Positions 11,222-23,355 of a DNA stretch of 64,000 bases are shown here, in pieces. Numbering within the stretch: position 1 is the stretch's first letter; every line of letters starts with the position of its first letter. Source of the stretch: Agapanthus africanus (taxonomy: Eukaryota; Streptophyta; Magnoliopsida; Asparagales; Amaryllidaceae); NCBI GenBank assembly GCA_030015575.1, contig JASDDO010000026.1:75044530-75108529 (forward strand), given 5' to 3'. Under the pieces are notes generated by a model. That model was not told the DNA's origin. It was given only the letters and a program-made list of their open reading frames with translations, and made no database searches. The position numbers and the translations under genes were made by a program.

Positions 11222-14019
11222 TCATTTGTATAGTTTGAGTTTTTCAGCATCGTGGGGCCGAAGAAACTTGCGTCCTCCCGCATATTGTAAGCGATAGGCT
11301 CCACCGGGCAATACTTCGGAGATGAGGAAAAGGCCGTCCCACTTCGGGGAGAACTTGTGCAGTTTGCCCTGGTCTATGAATTCGTTCCGCCTTAAGACCA
11401 AATCCCCCGTCTTGAAAGCGCAATGCTTAACTCGTGCGTTGTAGTAGCGAATAGTTTGTTGTTGGTAAAAACCGCTTTGATCTGTGCTCGGTCCTGCTTC
11501 TCTGGAAAGATGTCTAAATTGGCCCGGAGCGCCGAGGTGTTGGTTTCGTCATCGAAGTGTTCGACTCTGTAACTGGGCAGTCCAATCTTCGCTGGAACCA
11601 TTACTTCGGTACCACAACAGAGGCTGAAGGGGGTCTCTCCCATGGGTGTTTTCTTCGATGTGCGTAAGGCCTACAGTACCCGCGGTAGTTCCTCGACCCA
11701 GCTGCCCTGCCTTCCTTCCAAACGAGCTCGAAGACCTCGGATGACGTGTCGGTTAGCAACCTCGGCTATCCGTTGCATTGAGGATGCCCGACCGCGGCAA
11801 ACTTCATTAGTATGTGGTATTTGTTGCAGAACTCTTTGACTTTGTCGTTTTCGAAATTCGTCCCATGGTCGGTAACGATGCACCTTGGGATCTCGAATCG
11901 AGAGATTACGTTATTTTGCAGGAACTTTATGGTAGTGGCGGCGTCTGGTTTTCTGATGGGGATGGACTCAATCCACTTCATGAAATAGTCTACCGCAACG
12001 AGGATGTACTTGTGGCCGCCCATACCAGTGGGGAGTTGGCCCACCATGTCCATTCCCCACTGGGCAAACGGCCAAGGGGAGGTGAGGGCTGTTAGCTCGA
12101 TGGCCGGAAGACGGGGTATGCTGCCGTGGAGTTAGCAGCTTATTCTGACGAGCTTCTGAGCGTTTAGGTGTATCTTCGGCCAATAATATCCTTAGAGCAG
12201 CGTTTTCTGGACCAAGGCACGGGCCCCTTTGATGCACTCCACCGACCCCTTCGTGTATCTCACGTAGGACGTAGTCGGCTTCATGAGGGTCGACGCACCG
12301 GAGCAGAGTCTGTGTGTATGACTTTTTGTAAAGGTTCTCATTGCTCCAGATGAAGTGGCGGGGTTTTGCTCGAAGGCGGTGTGCTTCCCCTCGGTCTTCC
12401 AGAAGTATGCCATCCTTCAGGAACTCCACGAGGGGCTTCCTCCAATCCTGGCCTTCTTCTTGAGCAGTGTATATATGGAATGTCACCTCTCCGTCTTCCA
12501 TGCTGGGACGTGGCAAGACTTCGAAGAAGATATTCCTATTGTTATTGGCAGTATAAGAAGAGGCAAGTTTGCTTAGGGCGTCGCCTTGGGCATTCAAGTG
12601 CCGGGGTATCTGTTCCACTTGGACTTCGTCAAAACCTTTTCGTAGTCTTTTCACCTCGGCCAAGTACTTCACCATGAGTGGCTCTTGGGCCTCGAAGCCC
12701 CCGGTCACTTGGCCGACGACTAGGGCAGAGTCCCTGTGAATCCGGATCGTCTTCAGCCCTACCCCGGAAGCTATTCATAACCCGGCCAGCAAGGCCTCGT
12801 ATTCCGCGGCATTGTTCGACGCTCTGAACCTGAGCTTCAAAGAGTACTCCATCTCTTCCTCATTCGGGCCTCGAATAATAAGGCCAGCCTCACCCCCTTC
12901 CTTGGTAGAGGACCCATCGACGTAGAGAACCCAACCGGGGACAGAGTCGGGTACTTTCTCGACCGAGGATCGGGGTCCGCCGTCTCGGATTGCCGCTTCT
13001 TCTTTAGCGGGAATAGTACATTCGACCACAAAGTCAGCTAGGAACTGAGCTTTGATAGCTTACTGAGGCGGTATTTGATGTCGAATTGGGATAATTCCCA
13101 CCTCCATTTTTATAGACGACCCGATGATTCGGGGGAGGCGAGAATTGTCCCTATAGGACGCTCGGTGAGTACGAAGATGGTGTGCGCCTAGAAGTAGTGC
13201 CAGAGTTTCCTTGAGGTGACGACAAGAGCCAAGACTATCTTTTCTATGGCCAGGTATATTGTTTCCGCGTCTTTGAAGACATGGCTCACGTAGTAAACCG
13301 GCTTCTGTACTCCTTCGACTTCTTAGACGAGCACCGAGCCAGCAGCATGACCGGAGACTGCAAGGTACAATGATAGCTCGTCTCCTTCAATTGATCGAGC
13401 GGCGAGGGGGTTACCAGGTGCTCTTTAAGCTACTTGAAGGCGTGTTGACATTCTTCCGACCACTTTGGGATCTTTCTCAGGGCTTTGAAGAATGGGAGGC
13501 ACTTTTCTCCGGATCTCGACATGAAGCTACTCAGAGCGGCCACTCTCCCTGTGAGTCGTATGATCTCAACGATGCTCTTGGGTGTGGCCATGTTGAGAAT
13601 GGCGCTGATCTTTTCCGGGTTGGCTTCGATTCCTCGGTGGGTAACCATGAACCCGAGGAATTTCCCACTAGTAACTCCGAACGCGCACTTGACCGGATTC
13701 AGCTTCATTTTGTATTTGCGGAGGATGTCGAATGTCTTGCTAAGATCTTTGGTATTCTCGTCCGATTAGGTTAATTTCATGAGCATGTCGTCGACATAAA
13801 CCTGTATGTTCTTTCCGATCTGCGGTTTGAACATTCTGTTAATTAGGCGTTGGTATGTAGCCCCAGCATTTTTGAGGCCGAAGGGCATCACTTTGTAACA
13901 GTATACCCCCGGTCCGTAGTGAACGCGGTAAGTTCTTCATCTGCTGGGCTCATACGGATCTGGTTGTAGCCGGAGAAAGCATCAATGAAGCTGAGCAATT
14001 CAGGGCCTGCCGAGCTTTC
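11222..14019 (-). pseudogene. Tat-1 Ty3/Gypsy pol, fossil
   Basis: Read on the minus strand from 14019 down, the pieces are the end of reverse transcriptase (GKFLGFMV and RGIEANPEKI near 13640), a plant-type second RNase H (YVDGSS near 12925, NNAAEYEALLAGL near 12795), integrase zinc-binding and core regions (12700-11770), and an integrase tail ending LRPHDAEKLKLYK at 11222. Reverse transcriptase before integrase is the Gypsy order. The extra RNase H of the RVT_3 kind points to the Tat lineage. The upstream part of the element is missing because Copia-2 sits at 14020. It is heavily broken, with ten or more interruptions. Confidence 0.85.
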
Positions 14020-16282
14020 TGTTAGTTATATGTATGCCCTAGAGGCCAATATTGTACATGTGATGTATATTATAGTGAATACTTGGATATATATAGAGAG
14101 GAATTTCTTGCTCGACATGATAGTATGCTATCTGGTTGCTCTTTATCTTAACATGTTGACTTGTATATGTGATGTTGTCTTGCTCTCACATGTTGATAAA
14201 GCCCTTAGGTTGTGTACATGACCACCAGGATTATGATGGAGATCATATTGGTGGGGCCAACGGTAGTCCGCCAGTACATCCTAAAATTGTTCCTAGTCGA
14301 GGGTATATCGAGACAGGGCATCGATATTCCAGAGTAGACTAGCGTATAAGCATCTTGACCCATATGATGGGCGATGGATGATCCCACATCCATTGGTGTT
14401 TGACATCAAAGATGGTGTACGGGTGCTCAGTGGAGACTGGGTACACTGAATGGACTCGCCGAGAACTCCTAGTTGGTATTATACCTAACGTCTGATAGTA
14501 GTTCTCTGGTGACACTGGTATAGATTAGTCTGTAGACCCGAGATGGTCATAGAGTCTTGTGTGATTCCCATTGTGCTTTGATTTCCACCTTACCATGTTC
14601 AAAAGAACGTGCAAAACGGTGGCTTTTGGGTACAGTTCCGAATCACATGGAGGCAATGAGCGATAGGAGGGGATTCGTCTCTCCAGGTATTGGGGGTTGA
14701 TGTTGCGCTGTGTTCGATTTGCCATAACAGGAAGTCCCTGGCCAGGGCTGATATGGAGATCTACTGGTAAGTGTTATCAGTAATTTCTCGACCTGTTATG
14801 AGCCTCACATCGGCACGACTTATCGGTTATTGGGGTCTGACGTTTACCACCCCTATACTGGATATGCGACATATCAGACGAAGAGACCGGACTGTACGGT
14901 AGTGTTACTGACAGACTTTTGCAGGAGTTAGAGCGGGCTTCCTTGCTGATCTTCTGATCATTCAATACCCGGGTAGCCGTTACGTCCAGCTATTACCGCT
15001 GACAGCTTGTGGGTGCTTGATGTGATTATCACCTACTGCCGGCGTATTGACGAGTCTTTAGAGTCCTACACAGAGGTTTCACTGGCTCAGGCAAAACGAA
15101 ATAGGAGCACATATGTGATATGTGCGGAACCGAGATTAATATGAGTATGTGATACCGTATTCTATTCTCGTGATATAAGGTATCGATCGGTTATATGTGA
15201 TATAACCGGGTTATCGAATAAGGTGTTGATTCGATTAGTCGATACAGTATCAGTCGGTTATATGAGATATAGCCGTATTATCGAATCAAGTGTTGTTTCG
15301 ATAAATTGATACAAACAATATTAGTCGGTCATATGAGATATAACCGGATTGTTAAATCAAGTGTTGATTTAATGATTTAATGTATAATTTTATATTTGAT
15401 ATATTAATTTACATTAACTAATATTATCTCACTTAAATATTTCTTTTCTCACTTGTGTGCATAAGTATATATGTGATATATATTAATGTACATTTTTTAT
15501 TGTCATGCTTGATGATACACACTACATAGGTGTATGAGACTTACACAATGCTTGTGATAATTGTGAGGTTTAAATATTTAAAGTAAATCTAAATTAGTTG
15601 GAAATTAGTCACATGCATGAAGCTTGTAGAAGCTTGTGGATGCATTGACTTAGTCCACTAATTTTGTTTTACTTAAGATATTTATTAACCTAACCATTAT
15701 CACTTAGCCATGGTTATGTCTCTACATGAGTTAGTATCTGATACAAACTCACCTATGGTTGCCATTCACTCTCACAACATTATCTCTCTTCATCTTCTTC
15801 TTCAAGCTCAAGAGCTCTCTAGTTTTTGTGCAAGCGAGAAATAATAGTGAGAAAAAGAATTATAAAGTGAGCAAAATTCCTACTTCATCATCCTCTGTTA
15901 GATTAGCACTTTAGTATAGGGTGTTTGCTTCACTAATCCCATATTACTGAAGAGGTAGCTTGGATTAGTGACTCCTCGACGTAAATCATCTTCAGCCTCG
16001 AAGACTTCGTGCAAGCTCGTTGCTTTCTCCTTGTGGAGCCGTTCAAGAGTCCGGGAGTTCAATGATCGCAGCGAAGGGACCACTACAAGGAGCTATTGAA
16101 GTGAAGGACCGGACTACAAAGGTTGTAATCCCTACTCACTTAGATGAAAAGTAATTTACACATTGTATCGTCTAAATCTTTAGTTAAGATTCTAGAGATA
16201 GGATTGTTTTGTACGGCAAAATTTTGAAAATGGTATGGACGATGCCTCCCGAAACCTTGCTGTCGTGTCGAACATTCCTACA
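14020..16282 (+). repeat. Copia-2 5' LTR
   Basis: TGTTAGTTATATG at the left and ATTCCTACA at the right bound a 2263 bp LTR. The bases to its left belong to the Tat-1 pol fossil. A primer-binding site starts two bases after the LTR end, which fixes the right boundary. Confidence 0.9.
15188..15372 (+). repeat. Three tandem two-hairpin units in the Copia-2 LTR
   Basis: Each unit holds hairpin I (CGGTTATAT paired with ATATAACCG around a GTG or GAG loop) and hairpin II (AATCAA paired with TTGATT around GTG, plus variable outer pairs). Hairpin I lies at 15188-15208, 15255-15275 and 15326-15346. The last hairpin II pairs TTAAATCAA (15352-15360) with TTGATTTAA (15364-15372) perfectly. The solo LTR 48606-50805 has two units and Copia-1 has one. 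Confidence 0.75.
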
Positions 16283-16283
16283 G

Positions 16284-16299
16284 TGGTATAAGAGTCAAG
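16284..16299 (+). other. Copia-2 primer-binding site (initiator tRNA-Met type)
   Basis: TGGTATAAGAGTCAAG follows the LTR end after a single base and closely resembles the usual plant Copia site TGGTATCAGAGC, complementary to the 3' end of initiator tRNA-Met. Confidence 0.8.
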
Positions 16300-18004
16300 C
16301 TAGAGATTTAGACGATATTTGTAGAATTACGAAACCGAAACAGCTCCGAAACACTGCAAACTAAAAACCCAGTTTCTATTAATTTTTAAAGCCGTCGAAT
16401 TTTTTTTTAAACAACTGCGGAATGTTATATGAGATATAACATGAACATTGAAGAAATACGAACTCATTTGGGTGGATTTGACCCGAGCACATACCCATTA
16501 AAACCGATGTGGCCGGCCCTGTGCAGGCTTCTGAAGTTCGTATTTTTTTGGTGTTCAGGTCTTTGGGTTTTGGAATTTCAGGCGTCGTTTGTTTTTGCTA
16601 AATTTTCATGTGATGTTAACTTTCTGCAAAGGCAACTCGGAGTGTTTCGTAGTTGTAATTCTAACTTGTTTTCGGGTTGTTTAGACTGTGTTAAAACGTT
16701 CAAATGGATATCAAACACCCACTTTAACCCTTGACGGAAAATTTTCCAAGAGTTGGATATTTTCCGAGTTAAAGAACGTTCAAATATCATGCAAGTAATG
16801 AGGTGGACCCTTTAGAAGAACAAAACCCTAACTCGATTCTATGACCGTAAGAACCGCCGCTAAACCCTAGCGTTTGCGGTCGTTCCGCGGCGCCATAGGT
16901 GAGGCAAGGGTTGACCCTTTTACGGTTGGTCCATTGGTACTGTGGCTTGTGATGAGTATTTTTAAACTGCGCTCAAGTGTTGAGTTTTTTGGGAAATTTT
17001 GGGTATTTGTTGATTCGATCGGAATGTTTAACTTCGTCTAACTTTTTCTGGAATGTGATACAATATGTGGAATTCATAAAGTTAGGCATGAAATCAAAAA
17101 TATGTGATATTTTGGGTTTATGATGTTTAAGGTGATTGTGGATTCCAAATGTTGTAGTTTGACATTTTCTTTTTTGCGACCGTAAGTGTAATATGTGGTG
17201 TATCACCGTTTTTGTTGCTATATGTCAACGACAATTGTGATACGCATATTTACTTACGTTGATGACATGTGATGTTATGTGTTGCTGTGATATGTTATAT
17301 TGGATCATCGTGTTCTGAATAGCCGGGGGTTTTATGTGAGATGAGAGTTTTTATTTTCATTCATGTAAAATTCATTGTATGTAATATTCTTTTATTGGGA
17401 CACTTCCGGGTTGAGGATGATGTCACCATTGTTGTATATTATTTACTTTTCCATATTAGGATAGTCCCAAGGTGGAGAGCACAAGTAACCAGGTTCTAGA
17501 GTCCAGTGGGAGACCATCTCGAGAAGTCGAGTCCGGGTCTCCTAATTTTAGAATTGGTAGGGTTGCTTGCCGCTCTCGTAAGGGTCTAGGAATGTGGGTT
17601 TGGCTATTCATCGCGACCGTGGAATCCGTATTTTATACTGGCTTAAAATAAAACACGGAATTCCTAGTTTATCCAATATTTCATTTGTTATCTTTTACTG
17701 CTGATATTCTGTAATGTGATCACTTTATATATCTGAGACGAATACTTTATTATTGTATATATGATATATTATAAACGTTGCTTATGTTTTACACCCGCGT
17801 TAGTCTCGCTCCGCTATACCGTTAGTTAAGTAACCTAACGGTGCATAACGAGACACTGTAGCGAATGCGGATGGCATAAGCGTACGTTGTATTTTCGTTT
17901 CTTCTGTGATGCTTAGGAAGCATAAATGATGAGATTTCATTAATGAGATTAATGAAAAGAAAAGAAACCTAAAAGATGTTGTAGAATCATATTTTCAAAA
18001 AGGG

Positions 18005-18280
18005 TAGCTCTAGTTTTTACTTCGCATAGTGGTATTCCTTGTAGAATATCTAGCACCTCATTCGATGAGGAAAAAGCCGAGATCCCTTCACCGGGAGTGA
18101 CCTCTTTAGCAAAAGCTAGCAGATACTACAACCAACTCGGTTTTGTCTTTTGATTGCTTCTTTTAGTTCTTGCTTTGCATAGCGGTATTTGTGAAATATC
18201 CTGCACCTTTTTCGATAAGGAAAGAGCTGAGATCCCTTCACCGGAAGTGAGCACTTTAGCAAGACTAGTAAAAAGCCACA
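18005..18280 (+). repeat. Tandem duplication in the Copia-2 leader
   Basis: Two imperfect copies of a unit of about 155 bp. Both carry GCATAG(T/C)GGTATT, GAGATCCCTTCACCGG and CTTTAGCAA in the same order. The corresponding place in the Copia-1 leader (about 480-540) lacks this block, so it was gained or lost after the copies diverged. Confidence 0.65.
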
Positions 18281-18399
18281 AAAACACTCCTTTTCAAAAA
18301 TCACTTGTTTCTACAACTATATCAAGTTCATTACGCTCATAGTTTTCTTAAAAACCTGCGTAGCCCTCCGTCATTACAGATAAATGCTATTTTAGTATT

Positions 18400-18617
18400 C
18401 GTGCTGCGGTAGTTTGGCCTTCGTCAAGGCGTAATGTACGGTAATTGATTAGTACTTATCTGTAGCATGAGATGCGATTGGATTAGGGTATTCGTATGGC
18501 GTAGTTTAGCCTCCGTCAAGGGTCGTGCGGGTGAGTCTAATTCAATCAAGAAATGAACGGGTTGAACTTGATTAGCGTCCTATGGGTATTTTGGCCTCCG
18601 TCAAGGTCATAGGACGC
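18400..18617 (+). repeat. Three related stem-loops in the Copia-2 leader
   Basis: These are the counterparts of the Copia-1 hairpins at 626-841. The third pairs GCGTCCTATG (18575-18584) with CATAGGACGC (18608-18617) perfectly, although Copia-1 has unrelated arm letters at that place. The second pairs TTCGTATGGC with GTCGTGCGGG using several G-U pairs. The apical stem is mostly TTGGC / GTCAA with a four-base loop. Confidence 0.7.
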
Positions 18618-19057
18618 CAGGGGTAAAAACCATTATCGGGAATTTCAAGTGTTGAAATTTGCAATGAGATTGCATACTTTCTATGAGATAGTTGGATCCC
18701 GATACCCACTGTGAGCAAAAGTTGCTCCCGGGAGATTTTTGCACTTTACAATTAGCTAACTCATTAGGTGTCTAGAAAGGTGTCAACGGGGCTACACCTC
18801 TGGAAAAATGAGGTTTATTTTAATTAGGTCCGTGCGAAAGCACGGGGAACCTCCCTCAGAAGTACCGGCACTGGCCTGGCTGAACGGTTATCGAAATTGT
18901 AGAATGCAATTAATCCTGACTGAATTTTCTTTTTATGGTTTGAAGGAAAATTTGAGAATAGCAGTGGGAGACATCGATTAGATAAGATAAATAACCAATC
19001 TGATCTATGCAAGAGCATACGCTAAGTGTTTTTTCTTTCTCTCTCCAGGTAGCGACC

Positions 19058-22000
19058 ATGTCAGTCCTTAATCAAGATAATAATATGGATATATTGACCG
19101 AACCTGCTTTTTATGCTGAGCAGGGGAACGTTGGTTCCTCTCCAACTTATAATTGTTATAAGTCCGAGCAGGAAATAGAAAAATATCCGGATTTCCTTGC
19201 CACCCAAACGAAAAATAAGCACGTTGATGCTTCTTCTTCGGGTGTGTTAGTCACCTAGAACTGTTTCTCAGTACATTCTATGTCCTGGGTATTAGATACT
19301 AGATCGGGATCCCACATATGTAATATGTTGCATGGGCTAAGGAAAGGTAGAGAACTGGGAATAGGTGATCATTCCGTACTAGTAGGGAATGGTGCAAATG
19401 TTGCAGCCAAAACAGTTGGCGAATATCACCTTGTATTGCCAAATGGTAATACATTGATTCTGAACGAATGCTATTACATACCGACCCTGACATGCAATCT
19501 TATATCAGTCTCTTTATTAAGTAAAGAAAGATATAATTTTATAGTACAGGATAATGTTGTGTACATCTTCCTGAATCAAAAGTTGATTGGATCAGATTCG
19601 TTAAATAATGGCATATACATTCTAAATCAAACCACAGTTCTTAATGTAAAAAACACACACAAGAGAAAGAGTTCAGAAATGAACGAATCCTTCTTGTGGC
19701 ATTGTAGACTAGGTCATATCAATGCGACACGACTAGCTAAGTTACATAAAAATGGATATGTGAAACCGTTCGAATTTTCATCTTATGACATTTGCAGGCA
19801 AAATGAGCAAAACTCCGTTTACTGGATACGAAGAAAGAGTTACGGAACTCTTGGGACTAATACATAGTGATGTATGCGGTCCCATATCTACACATGACAG
19901 GAATGGTTCTTCATACTTCATTACATTCACTGACGATCTCTCAAGATTCGGACATGTGTTCCTGATGAAATACAAGTCTGAAACTTTTGAGAAATTTAAA
20001 GAATATAAGTATGAAGTTGAGAACCAAACGGGTGAAAGTATTAAAATCCTACGATCTGATCGGGGAGGAGAATACTTGAGCAATGGGTTCCTGGACTATC
20101 TAAAAGAGAATGGGATTCTCTCTCAGCTTACTCCTCCGTATACACCACAGTACAACGGTGTATCGGAGCGGAGGAATCGCACCCTATTAGATATTGCGCG
20201 CTCTATGATGAGCACCACTGAATTGCCTATTTCCTTTTGGGGTTATGCGCTTGAGACAGCTGCATAGCTATTGAATAAAGTTCCATCCAAATTAGTGCCT
20301 ACCACTCTATATGAGATATGAAATGGGAAGAGGCCATATCTTAATTTTATTCAGATATGGGATTGTTCGGCCTATGTAAAGACTCAAAATCCGGACAAGC
20401 TCGAGGCAAGGTCAGTTCTGTGCAAGTTTATAGGATATCCCAAACATTCGCGAGAGTATATCTTCTACCACTCCGAGGAACAAAAGGTGTTTGTTTCTCG
20501 ACATGCCACCTTTTTAGAAAAGGGTTTTCTTATGAAAGAAATTAGTGGCAAGGAGGTAGAACCGGAAGAGATTCCAGCTATACAAACTACAACAGAAGAT
20601 TTGGTGGAACCATAGGATTCAGTAGTTCCCAACGAACCTTAGCCTCTCCGCCGATCTAGTAGGGTTCTTCATCCACCAGAGAGATACTACGGGTTTCTCA
20701 TTGATGGTAGGAGCGAGGATTGCGGCATGGTAGATGATGACCCAACTAGTTTCGAGCAGGCCATCACGAGTAGGGACTCTGTGAAATGGCTGGATGCAAT
20801 GCGATCTGAGATGGAATCCATGTACACCAACAAAGTATGGACTTTAGAAGTTGCTCATGAAGGAGTAAAACCCATCGGGTGCAAATGATTTTTTAAGAAA
20901 AAACTTGGTGTAGACGGAAAAGTTGAGACTTTCAAAACTATACTTGTTGCGAAAGGTTTTCGTCAACGACCGGGTATGGACTATGATGAAACCTTTTCTC
21001 CAGTGGCTATGATTAAGTCCATCCGGATCCTGCTTGCCATCGCTGCATACCATGACTACGAAATCTGGCAAATGGATGTTAAGACCGCCTTTCTAAATGG
21101 TGATTTAGAAGAGTGCGTGTACATGACTCAGCCAGTGGGCCTCGTAGACAGCGGGAGCAGCGGGAAGGTGTGCAAGCTACTTAAATCCATTTACGGGTTA
21201 AAGCAAGCATCGCGAAGTTGGAACATCTGTTTTGATGTTGTAGTCAAAGAATTTAACTTCATCAAAAATGTAGATGAACCTTGCATATACAAGAAGGTGG
21301 CAGAGAGTAAGGTTGTCTTCCTCATATTATACGTGGATGACATACTCTTGATAGGAAATGATGTTCCTATGCTGCAATCGGTCAAGCTTTTCTTATCACA
21401 AAGATTCTCAATGAAAGATCTAGGGGATGCCTCCTACATCTTGGGGATTAAGATTTATAGAGATAGGTCTAAACGGATACTGGGATTGTCCCAATTCAGG
21501 TACATAGACACCATACTAAGAGGTTTAGTATGGAAGAATCCAAACGTGAGAATTTACCCACGATCTCTGGACTCACTCTCTCCAGCGTGATGTCTCCCAA
21601 GACTGATTTGGAGAGAGCTCGCATGCAAAGGATACCCTATGCTTCGGCAGTAGGCTCTACCATGTATGCGATGTTATGTACCAGACCCGATGTAGCATAC
21701 TTACTAAGTGTAGTGAGTAGGTATCAAGCAGATCCAGGAGAGAGTCACTGGACAGCTGTGAAGAACATTCTCAAGTACTTGAGAAGGACTGAAGAGATGT
21801 TCTTGGTGTATGGTAACGGAGAACTCCGGGTGGAGTCCTTTATCGATTCGAGCTTTCAGAGTGATAAGGACGACTCTAAGTGGGATTTGTCTTTACCCTC
21901 AAAGGAGGGACGGTTTGTTGGAAGAGTTCCAAAAAGGAAACTGTGGCAGACTCAACGATGAAGGCTGAATACATCGCTGCCAACGATACTGCCAAAGAGC

Positions 22001-22308
22001 CTGTCTGGATGAAGAAGTTCATAACTGAACTTGATGTGGTTCCATCCATTGAGCGTCCAATACCTTTGTATTGTAATAACAATGGGGCGGTGGCCTTGGC
22101 CAAGGAACCCAGGTCCCATCAGTGATCCAGGCATATTCTGAGGCGGTATCACCTGATCCGGGAGATAGTTGATCGCCGGGAGATCGAGGTCAGGAGAGTT
22201 GACACGAAGGACAACACTGCGGATCCACTCACCAAGACCATTCCCCAGAAACAATTTGAGAGACTCTTCAGGATGTTGGGTATGAGATACTACAACAACT
22301 GGCCTTAG
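19058..22308 (+). pseudogene. Copia-2 gag-pol polyprotein, fossil
   Basis: Recognisable parts in order are protease (WVLDTRSGSHICN near 19285), GAG-pre-integrase and integrase (SDRGGEY near 20057, NGVSERRNRT near 20155), reverse transcriptase (YVDDILLIGND near 21332), and RNase H ending at the stop at 22306-22308. A gag domain with zinc knuckle is not recognisable at the start. Protein similarity to Copia-1 is high along the shared parts. The element is broken, with about ten interruptions, and could move only if supplied with proteins from elsewhere. Confidence 0.9.
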
Positions 22309-22322
22309 TGCAAGTAGGAAAT

Positions 22323-23355
22323 TGTTAGTTGTATGTATGCCCTAGAGGCCATTATTGAACATGTGATGTATATTATAGTGGATGCTTGGATATATATAGA
22401 GAGGACTTTCTTGCTCGACATGATAGTACGCTATCTGGTTGCTCTTTATCTTAACATGTTGACTTGTATATATGATGTTGTCTTGCTCTCACATGTCGAT
22501 AAAGCCCTTAGGTTGTGTACTTGACTACCAGGACTATGATGGAGATCATAATAGTGGGACCAACGGTAGTCCGCAAGTACACCTTAAAATTGTTCCGTAT
22601 CAAGACAGGGCATCGATATTCCAGAGTAGACTAGCGTATACGCATCTTGACCCATATGATGGGCGATGGATGATTCCACATCCATTGGTGTTTGACATCA
22701 AAGATGCTGTATGGGTGCTCAGTGGAGACTGGATACACTGAACGGACTCGCCGAGAACTCCTAGTTTGTATTATACCTATCGTCAGATAGCAGTTCTCTG
22801 GTGACACTGGTACAGATTAGTCTGTAGATCCGAGATCGTCATAGAGTCATGGTTGATTCCCACTGTGCTTTGATTTCCACCTTACCACGTTCAAAAGAAT
22901 GTGCAAAATGGTGGCTTTTGGGTACAGTCCCGAATCACATAGAGGTAATGAGATATAGGAGGGGATTCGTCTCTCTCGGTATTGGGGGTTAATGTTGCGC
23001 TGTGTTCGATTGGCCATAACAGGAAGTCCCTGGTCAGGGCTGATATGGAGATCCACTGGTAAGTGTTATCAGTAGTTTCTCGACCCGTTATGAGCCTCAC
23101 ATCGGCAGACTTATCGGTTATTGGGGTCTGACGTTTACCACCCCTATATTGGATATGCGACATATCAAACGAAGAGACCGGACTGTACGGTAGTGTTACT
23201 GACAGCCTTTTGCAGGAGTTAGAGCGGGCTTGCTTGCTGATCTTCTGATCGTTTAATATCCGGGTAGCCATTACGTCCAGTTAGTACCACTGACGGCTTG
23301 TGGGTGCTTAATGTGATCATCACCTACTGCCGGCGTATTGACGAGTCTTTAGAGT
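22323..23355 (+). repeat. Copia-2 3' LTR, partial
   Basis: It starts TGTTAGTTGTATG after the purine tract AAGTAGGAAATT and follows the 5' LTR for about 1 kb. It then passes into unrelated sequence beginning TGTCACGACTCG at 23356. Confidence 0.9.

Larger units (their letters stand above)
16300..19057 (+). other. Copia-2 5' leader (noncoding)
   Basis: About 2.75 kb with no credible coding region, unusually long for a Copia leader. The part from 17526 on matches the Copia-1 leader. It ends in a pyrimidine run and AG at 19047-19048 shortly before the ATG at 19058, as in Copia-1, so a spliced leader is possible. It contains a tandem duplication (18005-18280) absent from Copia-1 and three stem-loops (18400-18617). 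Confidence 0.75.
14020..23355 (+). mobile_element. Copia-2: Ty1/Copia retrotransposon inserted in Tat-1
   Basis: A 2263 bp 5' LTR, a primer-binding site, a long leader (16300-19057), a gag-pol fossil (19058-22308), and the first 1033 bp of the 3' LTR (22323-23355). Leader, polyprotein and LTR all match Copia-1. The right end stops where a different LTR-like sequence begins, so no target duplication can be tested. LTR comparison over about 340 bp gives roughly 6 percent difference by eye. That would be about 2 million years at a generic plant rate of 1.3e-8 per site per year. It has about ten breaks. Confidence 0.92.
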
